From Paraburkholderia sp. PGU19 (GTDB lineage: Bacteria > Pseudomonadota > Gammaproteobacteria > Burkholderiales > Burkholderiaceae), in contig NZ_AP023179.1 of assembly GCF_013426915.1 (NCBI RefSeq), positions 1,178,001 through 1,242,000 on the forward strand: a stretch of DNA of 64,000 nucleotides, in the 5' to 3' direction. The notes beneath the pieces are model-generated. The model made no database searches, was not told the origin of the DNA, and saw nothing but the letters and a program-made list of their open reading frames with translations. A program made the position numbers and the translations under genes. The first letter of the stretch is position 1; each line of letters begins with the position of its first letter. This document shows positions 27,329-35,058 of this stretch, piece after piece.

Positions 27329-28510
27329 TTACGATTGCGCGACGCGACGGCGCACATAGTGGTTGAACAGCACCGCGATCAGCAGCATCACGCCGAGGAA
27401 CACGCGGAACCAGTCCGAACTGACATTCGTATAGGTAATGCCGATCTGCACGACGCCGAAGATCAGCGCGCCGAAGCAGGCGCCGACCACTGATCCATAG
27501 CCGCCCGTCAGCAGCGTGCCGCCGATCACCGCAGCGATGATCGCCTCGAATTCCTTTTGCAGGCCGCGGTCGGCGGCAGCGGAGCCAATGTCGCACACTT
27601 GCAGCACGGCGAACAGGCACGAGCAGAACGCTGTCAGCACGAACAGGGAAATCTTCACGCGGCGCACGGGCACACCGACATTCTTTGCAGCGTTCGCATC
27701 ACCGCCGACAGCGAGCACCCAGTTGCCATAACGCGTCTTCGCGAGGACGAACGCACCAACTGCCGCGAGCGCGAACCACCACAGCAGCACTTTCGGAATG
27801 CCGGGCACGAGCGGCTGGCCGTTCTCGAGCAGCGAGCCGATGCCCATGTGCGCAAGGCTCGTGAAGAGTCCATGCAGCGCGACGCCGTGGAAGAGGAAGT
27901 TAGTGATGGCATCAGACTGCGCGAGATCGCCGACCCCGGAGATGATGGTGCGGTCCGCGACCATGATCGACAGTGCGAGCGTCAGGCCGCGCAGGATGAA
28001 CAGGAACGCGAGCGTCACGATGAACGACGGCAGGCGCGTACGCATCACCAGATAGCCGTTCAGTGCGCCAAGCGCCATCGACCCTGCGAACGCGAAGATG
28101 ATCGCGGCCCAGATCGGCCAGTGGAAGTACACGGACGGAATCGCGACCATCATGCCCGCGAAGCCGATCATCGAACCGATCGACAGATCGAACTCGCCCG
28201 CGATCATCAGCAGGCACGCGCCGACGGCGAGAATGCCGAGATAGGCGGAGACCTGCGACCAGTTCATCACGCCGTCGAGATTGAACATCCCCGAGCTGCC
28301 GGCCGTGAGGGCGAACACAAGGAACACGAGCACGGTGCCGGAGATCGCGGCAAATTCGGGGCGGTTCAGCAGATGCCCGAAGAACGATTCCTTTCTGATG
28401 CGCTCGTCGCCGGGCTGTGCCGGTGCGGCGGATTGCGCTTCGGCGCCCGACGCATCGTTGCCCGATGCGTCGTGACCATGTGTTGGATAGTGTTTGCCGG
28501 CTACGCCCAT
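27329..28510 (-). CDS. Sugar (inositol) ABC transporter permease
   Basis: A 393-residue permease of the ribose family (BPD_transp_2). After about 45 hydrophilic residues rich in Gly/Ala/Asp, some 9-10 membrane helices follow. Key blocks are [37 protein letters not shown] and [38 protein letters not shown] is the conserved ATPase-contact loop. TGGAGA lies just before the ATG. Placed between the binding protein and the ATPase, it would form the inner-membrane channel for inositol. Confidence 0.93.
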   Translation of the reverse strand: MGVAGKHYPTHGHDASGNDASGAEAQSAAPAQPGDERIRKESFFGHLLNRPEFAAISGTVLVFLVFALTAGSSGMFNLDGVMNWSQVSAYLGILAVGACLLMIAGEFDLSIGSMIGFAGMMVAIPSVYFHWPIWAAIIFAFAGSMALGALNGYLVMRTRLPSFIVTLAFLFILRGLTLALSIMVADRTIISGVGDLAQSDAITNFLFHGVALHGLFTSLAHMGIGSLLENGQPLVPGIPKVLLWWFALAAVGAFVLAKTRYGNWVLAVGGDANAAKNVGVPVRRVKISLFVLTAFCSCLFAVLQVCDIGSAAADRGLQKEFEAIIAAVIGGTLLTGGYGSVVGACFGALIFGVVQIGITYTNVSSDWFRVFLGVMLLIAVLFNHYVRRRVAQS

Positions 28511-28588
28511 GATGTCTCCAATGTCGACTTTGCTGTGCGTTTCACTCGGATGAGTGGCGAGAGGCGCAGAAAGCCGTTAAACGACGCG

Positions 28589-28603
28589 GTCGGGGCACCC
28601 GAC
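28589..28603 (-). other. Small stem-loop between binding protein and permease genes
   Basis: GTCGGG and CCCGAC enclose a 3-nt loop in the 194-bp gap after the binding-protein stop. No T run follows. Such intergenic stems often stabilise the upstream message so that the binding protein is made in excess, but this is only inference. Confidence 0.3.
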
Positions 28604-28704
28604 GATGGCGGCCGAATCTGCACGAAAAAGCGTGCAAAAGTCCGCCGGGGTCGCGCTGTGCTGGCGCGCCCGGTACCGCGTATGACTGACTAGAGGAAAG
28701 GCCG

Positions 28705-29760
28705 TTAGCGGTACTGGCCCGCGTACTTGATGACCTTGTCGATATTCGCCTTCGTGATGAAGCCCGGACCGGAACGGATGTTCTTCGGCCCATACGACGG
28801 CTCGAGGCCGTAAGTCTGCAGGCGTTCCTTGAACTTCGGGTTCGCTTGCAGGATTTGCCGGATCTTCGTCGGATCGGTCGTGTGTTCTTTCTTTACGATC
28901 GCCAGCACGGCGACGGCGATATAGCCTTGCAGATACGGCTGCTGATCGATTGCGAAATTGATCGTGCCGTCCTGGATGCCCTTCGCGATGTCATCCGAGA
29001 AGTCGAACGTGGCGAAGTAGATCTTGCCTGCGAGGCCCATCTGCTGCACGGCCTTGATCGTCGCCGAAGCGGGCGTCGGTCCGAGCGTCAGGATGGCGCC
29101 CGTGTTCGGATGGTTGCGCAGGTACGCGCTCACCTTCGACTGGATTTCCGTCGGGTCCTGGCCGGAGTCGATGGTCGAGGTCTTGTAGTTCACGCCGAGC
29201 GCGTCGGCAAAGCCGCGGCAGCGTTCGAACGAAACGACATTGGTGGCGAAGTGGTTCACGCACAGGAACGACTTCACGCCGGCAGCCTTGGCCTTTTCGC
29301 CTGCTGCCTTGCCTGCCACGTATTCCGGCTGGCCGATATGCATGATCGCGCCGAGCTGCGCGCTCTGTTCTTCCGTGCCGGAGTTGATCGTGACGAGGGG
29401 AATCTTCTTGCCCGTGACCTTGCCGAGCGAACTCTTCAGCACGTCGAAGTCGGCGATCGTGACGATCACGCCGTCGTAGTTGCGCGCCGCAGCCTGTTCG
29501 ATCAGGCGCGACATGTCGGCGAGATCGCCGTTGGGCGGGTTGCGGTAGTCGGTTTCGACGTTGAAATCCTCGTCGGCCTGCTTGATCGCATTCTTGATCG
29601 TGTTCCACCACGAGTCCGAATCGGGCGCATGGCTGATGAGCACGAACTTCGCGTCCGCCGCCTGTGCCGTCGATGCCGCCGTCATCGCACCGATGCCCGC
29701 CGCCAGCGTCAGCGCTGCTGCCAGAACCTTGAACGAAGCCTTGCCATTGCAAAGTCTCAT
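28705..29760 (-). CDS. Sugar (inositol) ABC transporter periplasmic binding protein
   Basis: A 351-residue precursor of the ribose-type binding family (Peripla_BP_4). The signal peptide spans about residues 1-35, cleaving after AASTAQA. The mature protein begins AKFVLISHAPDSDSWWNTIK, and the ligand pocket region includes YDGVIVTIADFDVLKS and TPASATIKAVQQ. The ATG at 29760 is chosen because GGTGGAG is 5 nt upstream; a GTG at 29769 is the alternative. It is the first gene of the minus-strand operon, and the linked iol genes make inositol its likely ligand. Confidence 0.92.
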   Translation of the reverse strand: MRLCNGKASFKVLAAALTLAAGIGAMTAASTAQAADAKFVLISHAPDSDSWWNTIKNAIKQADEDFNVETDYRNPPNGDLADMSRLIEQAAARNYDGVIVTIADFDVLKSSLGKVTGKKIPLVTINSGTEEQSAQLGAIMHIGQPEYVAGKAAGEKAKAAGVKSFLCVNHFATNVVSFERCRGFADALGVNYKTSTIDSGQDPTEIQSKVSAYLRNHPNTGAILTLGPTPASATIKAVQQMGLAGKIYFATFDFSDDIAKGIQDGTINFAIDQQPYLQGYIAVAVLAIVKKEHTTDPTKIRQILQANPKFKERLQTYGLEPSYGPKNIRSGPGFITKANIDKVIKYAGQYR

Positions 29761-29851
29761 TGTCTCCACCTTTGTCTGTTCGTATTTGAAGGGAGCGTAT
29801 GACGCTTTGCGAGGTGAGGCCGGTTCGCCGTTGCGTCATCGCTCAGGACCA

Positions 29852-29880
29852 AGATTAGGCCAACTTTTTGAGACTTGCAA
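29852..29880 (-). promoter_or_regulatory. Probable sigma-70 promoter of the inositol uptake and catabolism operon
   Basis: Read on the minus strand, TTGCAA (29880-29875) and TAATCT (29857-29852) are spaced by 17 bp, a good sigma-70 match, 92 bp before the binding-protein start. Confidence 0.55.
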
Positions 29881-29892
29881 TGAAAATTTCAT
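29880..29892. promoter_or_regulatory. 13-bp palindrome beside the -35 box
   Basis: ATGAAA-A-TTTCAT, a perfect inverted repeat around one central base. It overlaps the edge of the proposed minus-strand -35 box. Short TGAAA/TTTCA repeats are plausible sites for a helix-turn-helix dimer, but I cannot assign the protein. Confidence 0.4.
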
Positions 29893-29901
29893 GTCAAAGA
29901 A

Positions 29902-29923
29902 AAATGGAAAATCCATTCCATTT
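29902..29923. promoter_or_regulatory. Probable RpiR/IolR operator
   Basis: AAATGGAA-N6-TTCCATTT: perfect 8-bp arms around 6 bp. The inner part is GGAA-N6-TTCC, which from memory is the site proposed for the RpiR-type IolR of Sinorhizobium meliloti. It lies in the shared region between the binding-protein operon and the divergent rpiR gene, upstream of both putative promoters, where the repressor could control both directions and itself. Confidence 0.65.
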
Positions 29924-29938
29924 GCTTTCGGTTGTGCC

Positions 29939-29944
29939 TATACT
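29939..29944 (+). promoter_or_regulatory. Possible -10 box for the rpiR operon
   Basis: TATACT lies 97 bp before the rpiR start. The -35 position at 17-bp spacing falls inside the right half of the 22-bp palindrome and is a poor match, so binding there would compete directly with polymerase. Confidence 0.4.
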
Positions 29945-30041
29945 CCGCAACGTTGGGACAGTGCATTGCCGTTCCCTGTGAGCCTTACGGGACGGGATTT
30001 TGCGCTGCAAAAAAGCACACGGAAGCACAGAGGTAAAGACC

Positions 30042-30923
30042 ATGGCGGAAGACAGCACAGAAGAGTTGCCGAGCGTCGAAGAATTGATGCAGCGCATCGC
30101 GGAAAACTACGAATCGTTGCCGCGTCAGCTGAAGAGCGTGGCGACGTATCTCGAGCAGCATCGATCGAGCGTGATGGTGGATCGCACCAGCGACATTGCG
30201 GCGAGTTGCGGCGTGCATCCGTCGGCCGTGGTGCGCTTTGCGCAGCGTTTCGGGTTTTCGGGTTTTTCCGATCTTCAGGCGGTGTTCCGCCAGGCTTACA
30301 CGACGCAAGGCGCGTCGTCGCAGAGTTATCAGCAGCGCATTCGCAAGCTGATCGACGAGAAGCCGGGGCGGCTGTCGGGCGGCAGCGTCGCGCGCGAGTT
30401 CGTGGCGGCGTGCCGCGATGGCCTCGACGAACTCGAAGGATCGCTCGACGACGCGCAGTTCGACGCCGCCGTGAAGATGCTGCAACACGCCGACAACATC
30501 TATGTGATCGGCGTGCGGCGCTCGTTTCCGGTTGCGAGCTACATCGTCTACGCGCTGCAGCACACGCCCAAGCGCGTGCATCTCGTGTCGGGCTTCGGCG
30601 GGATGTACCGCGAGCAGATTCGCAGCGTGAAGAAGGGCGACGTCGTGATCGCCATCAGCTTCGCGCCGTACGGTAAGGAGACGCAGCATTGCCTGCGCGT
30701 CGCGCATCACCATCAGGCAAAGACGCTCGTCATTACGGATAGCCAGCTGTCGCCGCTCGCGCGTTATGCGAGCACGCAGCTGTATGTGAAAGAGGGCAGC
30801 GCGTTTGCATTCCGCTCGCTGACCAGCACGATTTGCCTGTGCCAGGCGCTGTTCATCGCGCTCGCGTACAAGCTGGAATTGAACGTGGAAGAGTCGACAG
30901 ACACTGGAGGATACGATGACTGA
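30042..30923 (+). CDS. RpiR-family transcriptional regulator (probable IolR)
   Basis: A 293-residue RpiR-type regulator. The N-terminal helix-turn-helix domain includes RTSDIAASCGVHPSAVVRFA and FGFSGFSDLQAVFRQAY (about residues 45-85). The C-terminal SIS sugar-phosphate domain (about 130-270) has NIYVIGVRRSFPVASYIVYA and KKGDVVIAISFAPYG. The effector would be a phosphorylated inositol intermediate. AGAGGT precedes the ATG at 30042. It is divergent from the inositol operon and overlaps iolG by 8 bp, so it most likely represses this locus. Confidence 0.9.
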   Translation: MAEDSTEELPSVEELMQRIAENYESLPRQLKSVATYLEQHRSSVMVDRTSDIAASCGVHPSAVVRFAQRFGFSGFSDLQAVFRQAYTTQGASSQSYQQRIRKLIDEKPGRLSGGSVAREFVAACRDGLDELEGSLDDAQFDAAVKMLQHADNIYVIGVRRSFPVASYIVYALQHTPKRVHLVSGFGGMYREQIRSVKKGDVVIAISFAPYGKETQHCLRVAHHHQAKTLVITDSQLSPLARYASTQLYVKEGSAFAFRSLTSTICLCQALFIALAYKLELNVEESTDTGGYDD

Positions 30924-31935
30924 TGTGGCAGGCAAGACAATCGACGTAGCAGTGTTCGGCGCGGGACGCATCGGCAAGATTCATGCGGCCAATCTCGCGC
31001 GGCAGCCGGGCGTGCGGCTCAAGTACGTGGTCGATGTGAATCGCGATGCAGCGGCTGCGCTCGCGGCGCAATACGGCGCGCAGGTTGCGGATGTCGACGG
31101 CGCGATGGGCGATGCGTCCGTGGGCGCGACCGTGATCTGTTCGAGCACCGACACGCACGCCGATCTGATCTTGCAATCGGCGGCGCAGAAGAAGCATGTG
31201 TTCTGCGAGAAGCCCGTCGATCTGACGCTGGAGCGTGCGCGCGCGTGCGCCGATGCCGTCGCGAAGGCGGGCATCGTCTGCATGATCGGCTTTCAGCGAC
31301 GCTTCGATCCGACGTTTGCCGCGCTGAAGGCGCGCATCGACGCGGGCGAGATCGGCACGCCGGAAATGCTCGTCGTGACGAGCCGTGATCCAGGCGCGCC
31401 GCCCGTCGAGTACATCAAGCACTCGGGTGGCATCTTCAAGGACATGTTGATTCACGACTTCGACATCTTCCGCTGGATTCTCGATGACGAAGCGGACACG
31501 CTGCACGCGACGGGCAGTTGTTTGAGCGATCCCGCGATCGCCGATGCGGGCGATATCGATTGCACGGCGGTGACGATCCGCACGAAACGCGGGCGTCTGT
31601 GCCAGATCAACACGTCACGGCGTGCCGCGTATGGCTATGATCAGCGCTTCGAACTGCTCGGCAGCGAGGGCATGCTGCAGGCGGGCAATGTGCGTCCGAC
31701 GGAAGTCACCGCGTATTCGAAAACGGCCGTTTCCAGCGACGTGCCTGAGCATTTCTTCCTCGAACGCTATCGCGCCGCGTATGCACTCGAAATCGCGCAC
31801 TTCTTCGAAGCCGTGACGCAAGGCAAGCCGGTGCGCACGACGGTCGCCGATGGCCTGAAGGCGCTCGAACTCGCCGAAGCGGCGACGCGTTCATGGCGCG
31901 AAGGGCGCGCCGTCAAACTCAACGAGGCGCTATGA
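30916..31935 (+). CDS. iolG: Inositol 2-dehydrogenase (Gfo/Idh/MocA family)
   Basis: A 339-residue NAD(P)-dependent dehydrogenase. The Rossmann start is VAVFGAGRIGKIHAANLA. KKHVFCEKPVDLTLERA holds the conserved EKP of the family, and GGIFKDMLIHDFDIFRWIL holds the catalytic Asp/His pair (HDFD). The match to IolG proteins is strong along its length; it would oxidise myo-inositol to scyllo-inosose, the first catabolic step. GGAGG is 6 nt before the ATG. The start overlaps rpiR by 8 bp and the stop overlaps the next gene (ATGA). Confidence 0.92.
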   Translation: MTDVAGKTIDVAVFGAGRIGKIHAANLARQPGVRLKYVVDVNRDAAAALAAQYGAQVADVDGAMGDASVGATVICSSTDTHADLILQSAAQKKHVFCEKPVDLTLERARACADAVAKAGIVCMIGFQRRFDPTFAALKARIDAGEIGTPEMLVVTSRDPGAPPVEYIKHSGGIFKDMLIHDFDIFRWILDDEADTLHATGSCLSDPAIADAGDIDCTAVTIRTKRGRLCQINTSRRAAYGYDQRFELLGSEGMLQAGNVRPTEVTAYSKTAVSSDVPEHFFLERYRAAYALEIAHFFEAVTQGKPVRTTVADGLKALELAEAATRSWREGRAVKLNEAL

Positions 31936-32954
31936 TGAGCGGCCCGCTGCGGATGGGTGTAGTTGGGCTCGGTCGGCTCGGCAAGCGGCATGCGGAGAAT
32001 CTCGCGTATCGCGTGTCGGGTGCGGCGTTGGTGGCCGCGTGCAGCCCTGTCGAAGAGGAACGCGCGTGGGCGCGCGCCACCTTGCCGGCGCCGCGCCTTT
32101 ACGACGACTATCACGCGTTGCTCGAAGACCGCGAAGTGGATGCGGTGTGGCTCGTGACGCCATCGGCGTTGCACGCGCAGCAGATCATCGATGCGTTGCG
32201 CGCGGGCAAGCATGTGTTCTGCGAGAAGCCGCTATCGCTCGATCTGGCCGAGTGCGAGCGGGTGATCGCGGAGGCGCAGCGTCATCCCCAGTTGCAGGCG
32301 ACCATTGGTTTCATGCGCCGATTCGATCCGAGCTATCGCAATGCGTTCGAGAAAATCGAATCGGGCGCGATTGGCCGGCCATTCATGGTGCGCTCGCAGA
32401 CTTGCGATCAGAACGATCCCGAAGGGTTTTTCGTGCGCTTTGCGCCGACCTCGGGCGGGATTTTTCTCGACTGCACGGTGCATGACATCGATGTCGCGCG
32501 ATGGCTGCTCGGCATGCCGAAGGCGACGCGCGTGTATGCGACTGGCGTGGTCGCGCTGCACGAAGGGCTGCGTGAATTCGGCGACGTCGACAATGGTGTC
32601 GCGATCTGCGAGTTCGAAGGCGGGCGCATGGCGATGTTTTACGCGTCACGCACGCTGGCGCACGGCAGCGATACGGGCAGCGAGGTGATCGGCACGGCGG
32701 GCGCGTTGTACGTCGGGCGTAATCCGCGCGCGAACCGTGTCGAGATCGCGGATGCGAGCGGGATTCGCAACGAGTGCACGCCGACCTTCTTCGACCGTTT
32801 CGAGGATGCGTTTTTGTGCGAGGCGCAGGCGTTCGTCGCGGCTGTGCGGCAGGGCAAGCAGAGCGGGGCGACGTTGGCGGACGCGATGGAGGCGACTCGC
32901 ATTGGGTACGCGTTGCGTGAGTCGCTGGCGAGTGGACGTTCGGTTGATTTGTAG
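31932..32954 (+). CDS. Second Gfo/Idh/MocA-family dehydrogenase
   Basis: A 340-residue relative of IolG. MGVVGLGRLGKRHAENLAYR is the Rossmann start, GKHVFCEKPLSLDLAECE has the EKP motif, and GGIFLDCTVHDIDVARWLLG has the HDID pair. It is clearly divergent from the gene before it, so it is not a recent duplicate. In inositol loci such second enzymes often act on scyllo- or D-chiro-inositol isomers; that is inference. It is translationally coupled to iolG (ATGA). The start could be 31932 or 31935. Confidence 0.9.
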   Translation: MMSGPLRMGVVGLGRLGKRHAENLAYRVSGAALVAACSPVEEERAWARATLPAPRLYDDYHALLEDREVDAVWLVTPSALHAQQIIDALRAGKHVFCEKPLSLDLAECERVIAEAQRHPQLQATIGFMRRFDPSYRNAFEKIESGAIGRPFMVRSQTCDQNDPEGFFVRFAPTSGGIFLDCTVHDIDVARWLLGMPKATRVYATGVVALHEGLREFGDVDNGVAICEFEGGRMAMFYASRTLAHGSDTGSEVIGTAGALYVGRNPRANRVEIADASGIRNECTPTFFDRFEDAFLCEAQAFVAAVRQGKQSGATLADAMEATRIGYALRESLASGRSVDL

Positions 32955-32961
32955 CGGCGCG

Positions 32962-32990
32962 CACGCCCGGGCTGTTGTGGCTTGGGCGTG
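32962..32990 (+). other. Stem-loop after the regulator/dehydrogenase operon
   Basis: CACGCCC and GGGCGTG pair around a 15-nt loop, starting 8 bp after the stop of the second dehydrogenase. No T run follows, so it is only a possible Rho-assisted terminator or mRNA end. Confidence 0.3.
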
Positions 32991-33075
32991 GGTTGAGCGC
33001 TTGCGTTAGAATTTGACCCTTCTGCATGAGCGCCGTAAATCCAGCACGAGCGCCGGCTTACGAAGGGCAACGTCG

Positions 33076-33312
33076 ATGGAAATTCAGATTCACAAGGAAG
33101 TGGATGCGCGCGGTCTGAACTGTCCGCTGCCCATTCTGCGCGCCAAGAAGGCGCTGGCTGATATGGAAAGTGGTCAGATTCTCAAAGTGCTGGCTACCGA
33201 TCCCGGCTCGCAGCGGGATTTTGCTGCGTTCTCCAAGCAGACTGGGAATGAGATTGTTGAGGTGACGACTACGTCGGATAAGGTTTTTGTGTTTTTAATG
33301 CGGAGACGGTAG
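33076..33312 (+). CDS. TusA-family sulfurtransferase
   Basis: A 78-residue TusA/SirA/YeeD-type sulfur carrier. The CPxP motif is in GLNCPLPILRAKKAL, with Cys16 the expected persulfide-carrying residue. The length and the beta-alpha-beta order (ILKVLATDPGSQRDFAAFSK) are typical. It would pass sulfur to an acceptor for tRNA thiolation or cofactor synthesis; the partner is not visible here. AAGGG is upstream of the ATG. A TAGAAT at 33007-33012 may be its -10 box. It is 121 bp from the previous gene. Confidence 0.9.
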   Translation: MEIQIHKEVDARGLNCPLPILRAKKALADMESGQILKVLATDPGSQRDFAAFSKQTGNEIVEVTTTSDKVFVFLMRRR

Positions 33313-33317
33313 GGGTT

Positions 33318-34100
33318 TGTGCCTGCGGCGCGTTTGGTTTTTTTGCTGGCGTACGCGATTTGTCGTTTTCTGGTTCGGGCGTTGCAGTGGGGTGTGTTGG
33401 CCTTTGTGCTGGCATCCGCGTTTCGTTATCTGGCTTCACGCGTTGCCCCTGTGCGGGGCGGCACCTACTTTTCTTTGCCGCCGCAAAGAAAAGTAGGCAA
33501 AAGAAAGCGGCTCACACCGCCAGCCCGTGTTCCTATCCACGGGCCCCCAACGTCCCCACGCTTCACATGACAGTGCCCTGGTCGGCGCTCGTTGCCAACG
33601 CTTTGAATAAACGCCTCACCCACTTCAAACACGCGCAAACGTGCTAGCGGCAGCGAATGGTTTCTGCCGCCCAGGTGGCAAACTGTGTGTAGGTTGTCGC
33701 GGAGTATGCCTTAGCGCTCTTACAGGGTGGGACGCATGCGCTATCGGTCCGACGTGATGCGCGTGGAGCACAGGCGGCCGACACACAGTTTGCCACCTGG
33801 GCGGCGGCGGACTGCCTGGCGCGTCATCGAGTAATACGGGAGCTTGAAGCGGGTGAGGCGCTCATTTAGAGCGCTGGCAACGAACGTGGGTCACGTGATT
33901 GCCGTGTGAAGCGTGGGATCGGTTGGGGGCTCTCAGGCAAATACAAGAACTGGCGGTGTGAGCCGCTTTCTTTTGCCTACTTTTCTTTGCGGCGGCAAAG
34001 AAAAGTAGGTGCCGCCCCGCACAGGGGCGACGCGTGAAGCACGCTAACAAAACGCGGATGCCAGCTCAAGAACAAGCAAACCACCCAGCCGTCGCAGACA
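33318..34100. repeat. Nested inverted-repeat element, copy 2
   Basis: About 783 bp filling the whole gap between convergent tusA-like and galU genes. The right end is GTCGCAGACA (34091-34100), 6 bp from the galU stop. The left end is a decayed version near 33318. The 32-nt hairpins are at 33465-33496 and 33977-34008. Inner 18-bp repeats are at 33675-33692 and 33779-33796, with an 86-bp core in the same orientation as copies 1 and 3. The right arm shares the block GTCACGTGATTGCC with copies 1 and 3. No credible gene is inside. Confidence 0.88.
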
Positions 34101-34106
34101 ACAAAA

Positions 34107-34988
34107 TCAACCTTCCAGCACTGGCGACCGAGTCCGCAAATACTCCTCAAAATCCGCAGCCACTTCCGGATGCCGAAGCGCAAACTCAACAGTAGCCTTC
34201 AGGTACCCCAACTTGCTACCGCAATCAAACCGCGTCCCGTGGTACTTATAAGCGAGCACCTGCTCATCAGCGAGCAACGACTGAATCGCATCCGTGAGTT
34301 GCAATTCGCCGCCCGCGCCCGGCTTCAGCGCGCGAATATGATCGAAAATGCGGGGCTTCAAAACATACCGCCCAACCACGCCAAGGTTAGAAGGCGCAAC
34401 CTCAGGCGCCGGCTTCTCCACGATGCCTGACATCTTGATGATGGCGTCTTCCCACTCCTTGCCATCGACGATCCCGTACGAGCTCGTCTCCGAAGCCGGA
34501 ATCTCTTCAACCCCGATCACCGAGCTGTGATAGTGATCGAACACCTCGATCATCTGCTGCATCACAGGCGGCTTGCCGTACAGCAAATCGTCCGCGAGGA
34601 TCACGGCGAACGGGTTGTCGCCCACCAGCTTCTCCGCGCACAGCACCGCGTGGCCCAGACCGAGTGCCTCCGGCTGACGCACATAGAAACAGTCCACATG
34701 GCTCGGCTTGATGCTGCGTACCAGCTCCAGCAGCTTCGCCTTGCCGCGTGCTTCCAGTTCCGCCTCGATTTCGTACGACTTGTCGAAATGGTCCTCGATC
34801 GCCCGCTTGCTGCGGCCCGTCACGAAGATCATCTCGGTGATGCCGGCCGCCATCGCTTCCTCGACCGCGTACTGGATCAGCGGCTTGTCGACGATAGGCA
34901 GCATCTCCTTCGGGCTGGCCTTGGTGGCAGGGAGGAAGCGGGTGCCGAGACCCGCGACCGGAAAGACCGCCTTTGTAACTTTTAGCAT
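34107..34988 (-). CDS. galU: UTP--glucose-1-phosphate uridylyltransferase
   Basis: A 293-residue nucleotidyltransferase that makes UDP-glucose for exopolysaccharide, LPS and glycolipid synthesis. The N-terminus [20 protein letters not shown] is the nucleotide-binding signature, with [18 protein letters not shown] next. Further blocks are [11 protein letters not shown] and [18 protein letters not shown]. The length is typical. The start at 34988 has AGGGT upstream and matches the first strand. The stop lies 6 bp from repeat copy 2; valS ends 70 bp upstream and may be in the same transcript. Confidence 0.96.
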   Translation of the reverse strand: MLKVTKAVFPVAGLGTRFLPATKASPKEMLPIVDKPLIQYAVEEAMAAGITEMIFVTGRSKRAIEDHFDKSYEIEAELEARGKAKLLELVRSIKPSHVDCFYVRQPEALGLGHAVLCAEKLVGDNPFAVILADDLLYGKPPVMQQMIEVFDHYHSSVIGVEEIPASETSSYGIVDGKEWEDAIIKMSGIVEKPAPEVAPSNLGVVGRYVLKPRIFDHIRALKPGAGGELQLTDAIQSLLADEQVLAYKYHGTRFDCGSKLGYLKATVEFALRHPEVAADFEEYLRTRSPVLEG

Positions 34989-35058
34989 GTGTGTACCCTG
35001 CGTCCTCTGGTTTGGGATGCGCGCCGGCGCCGGTGGCTCGGCGCGCATGCAGCGTCAA

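Noticed and set aside
29561..30676. A 371-codon plus-strand frame across the inositol control region
   Set aside because: It runs through the binding-protein gene, the operator region and the RpiR gene out of frame; the RpiR protein in the other frame is unmistakable.
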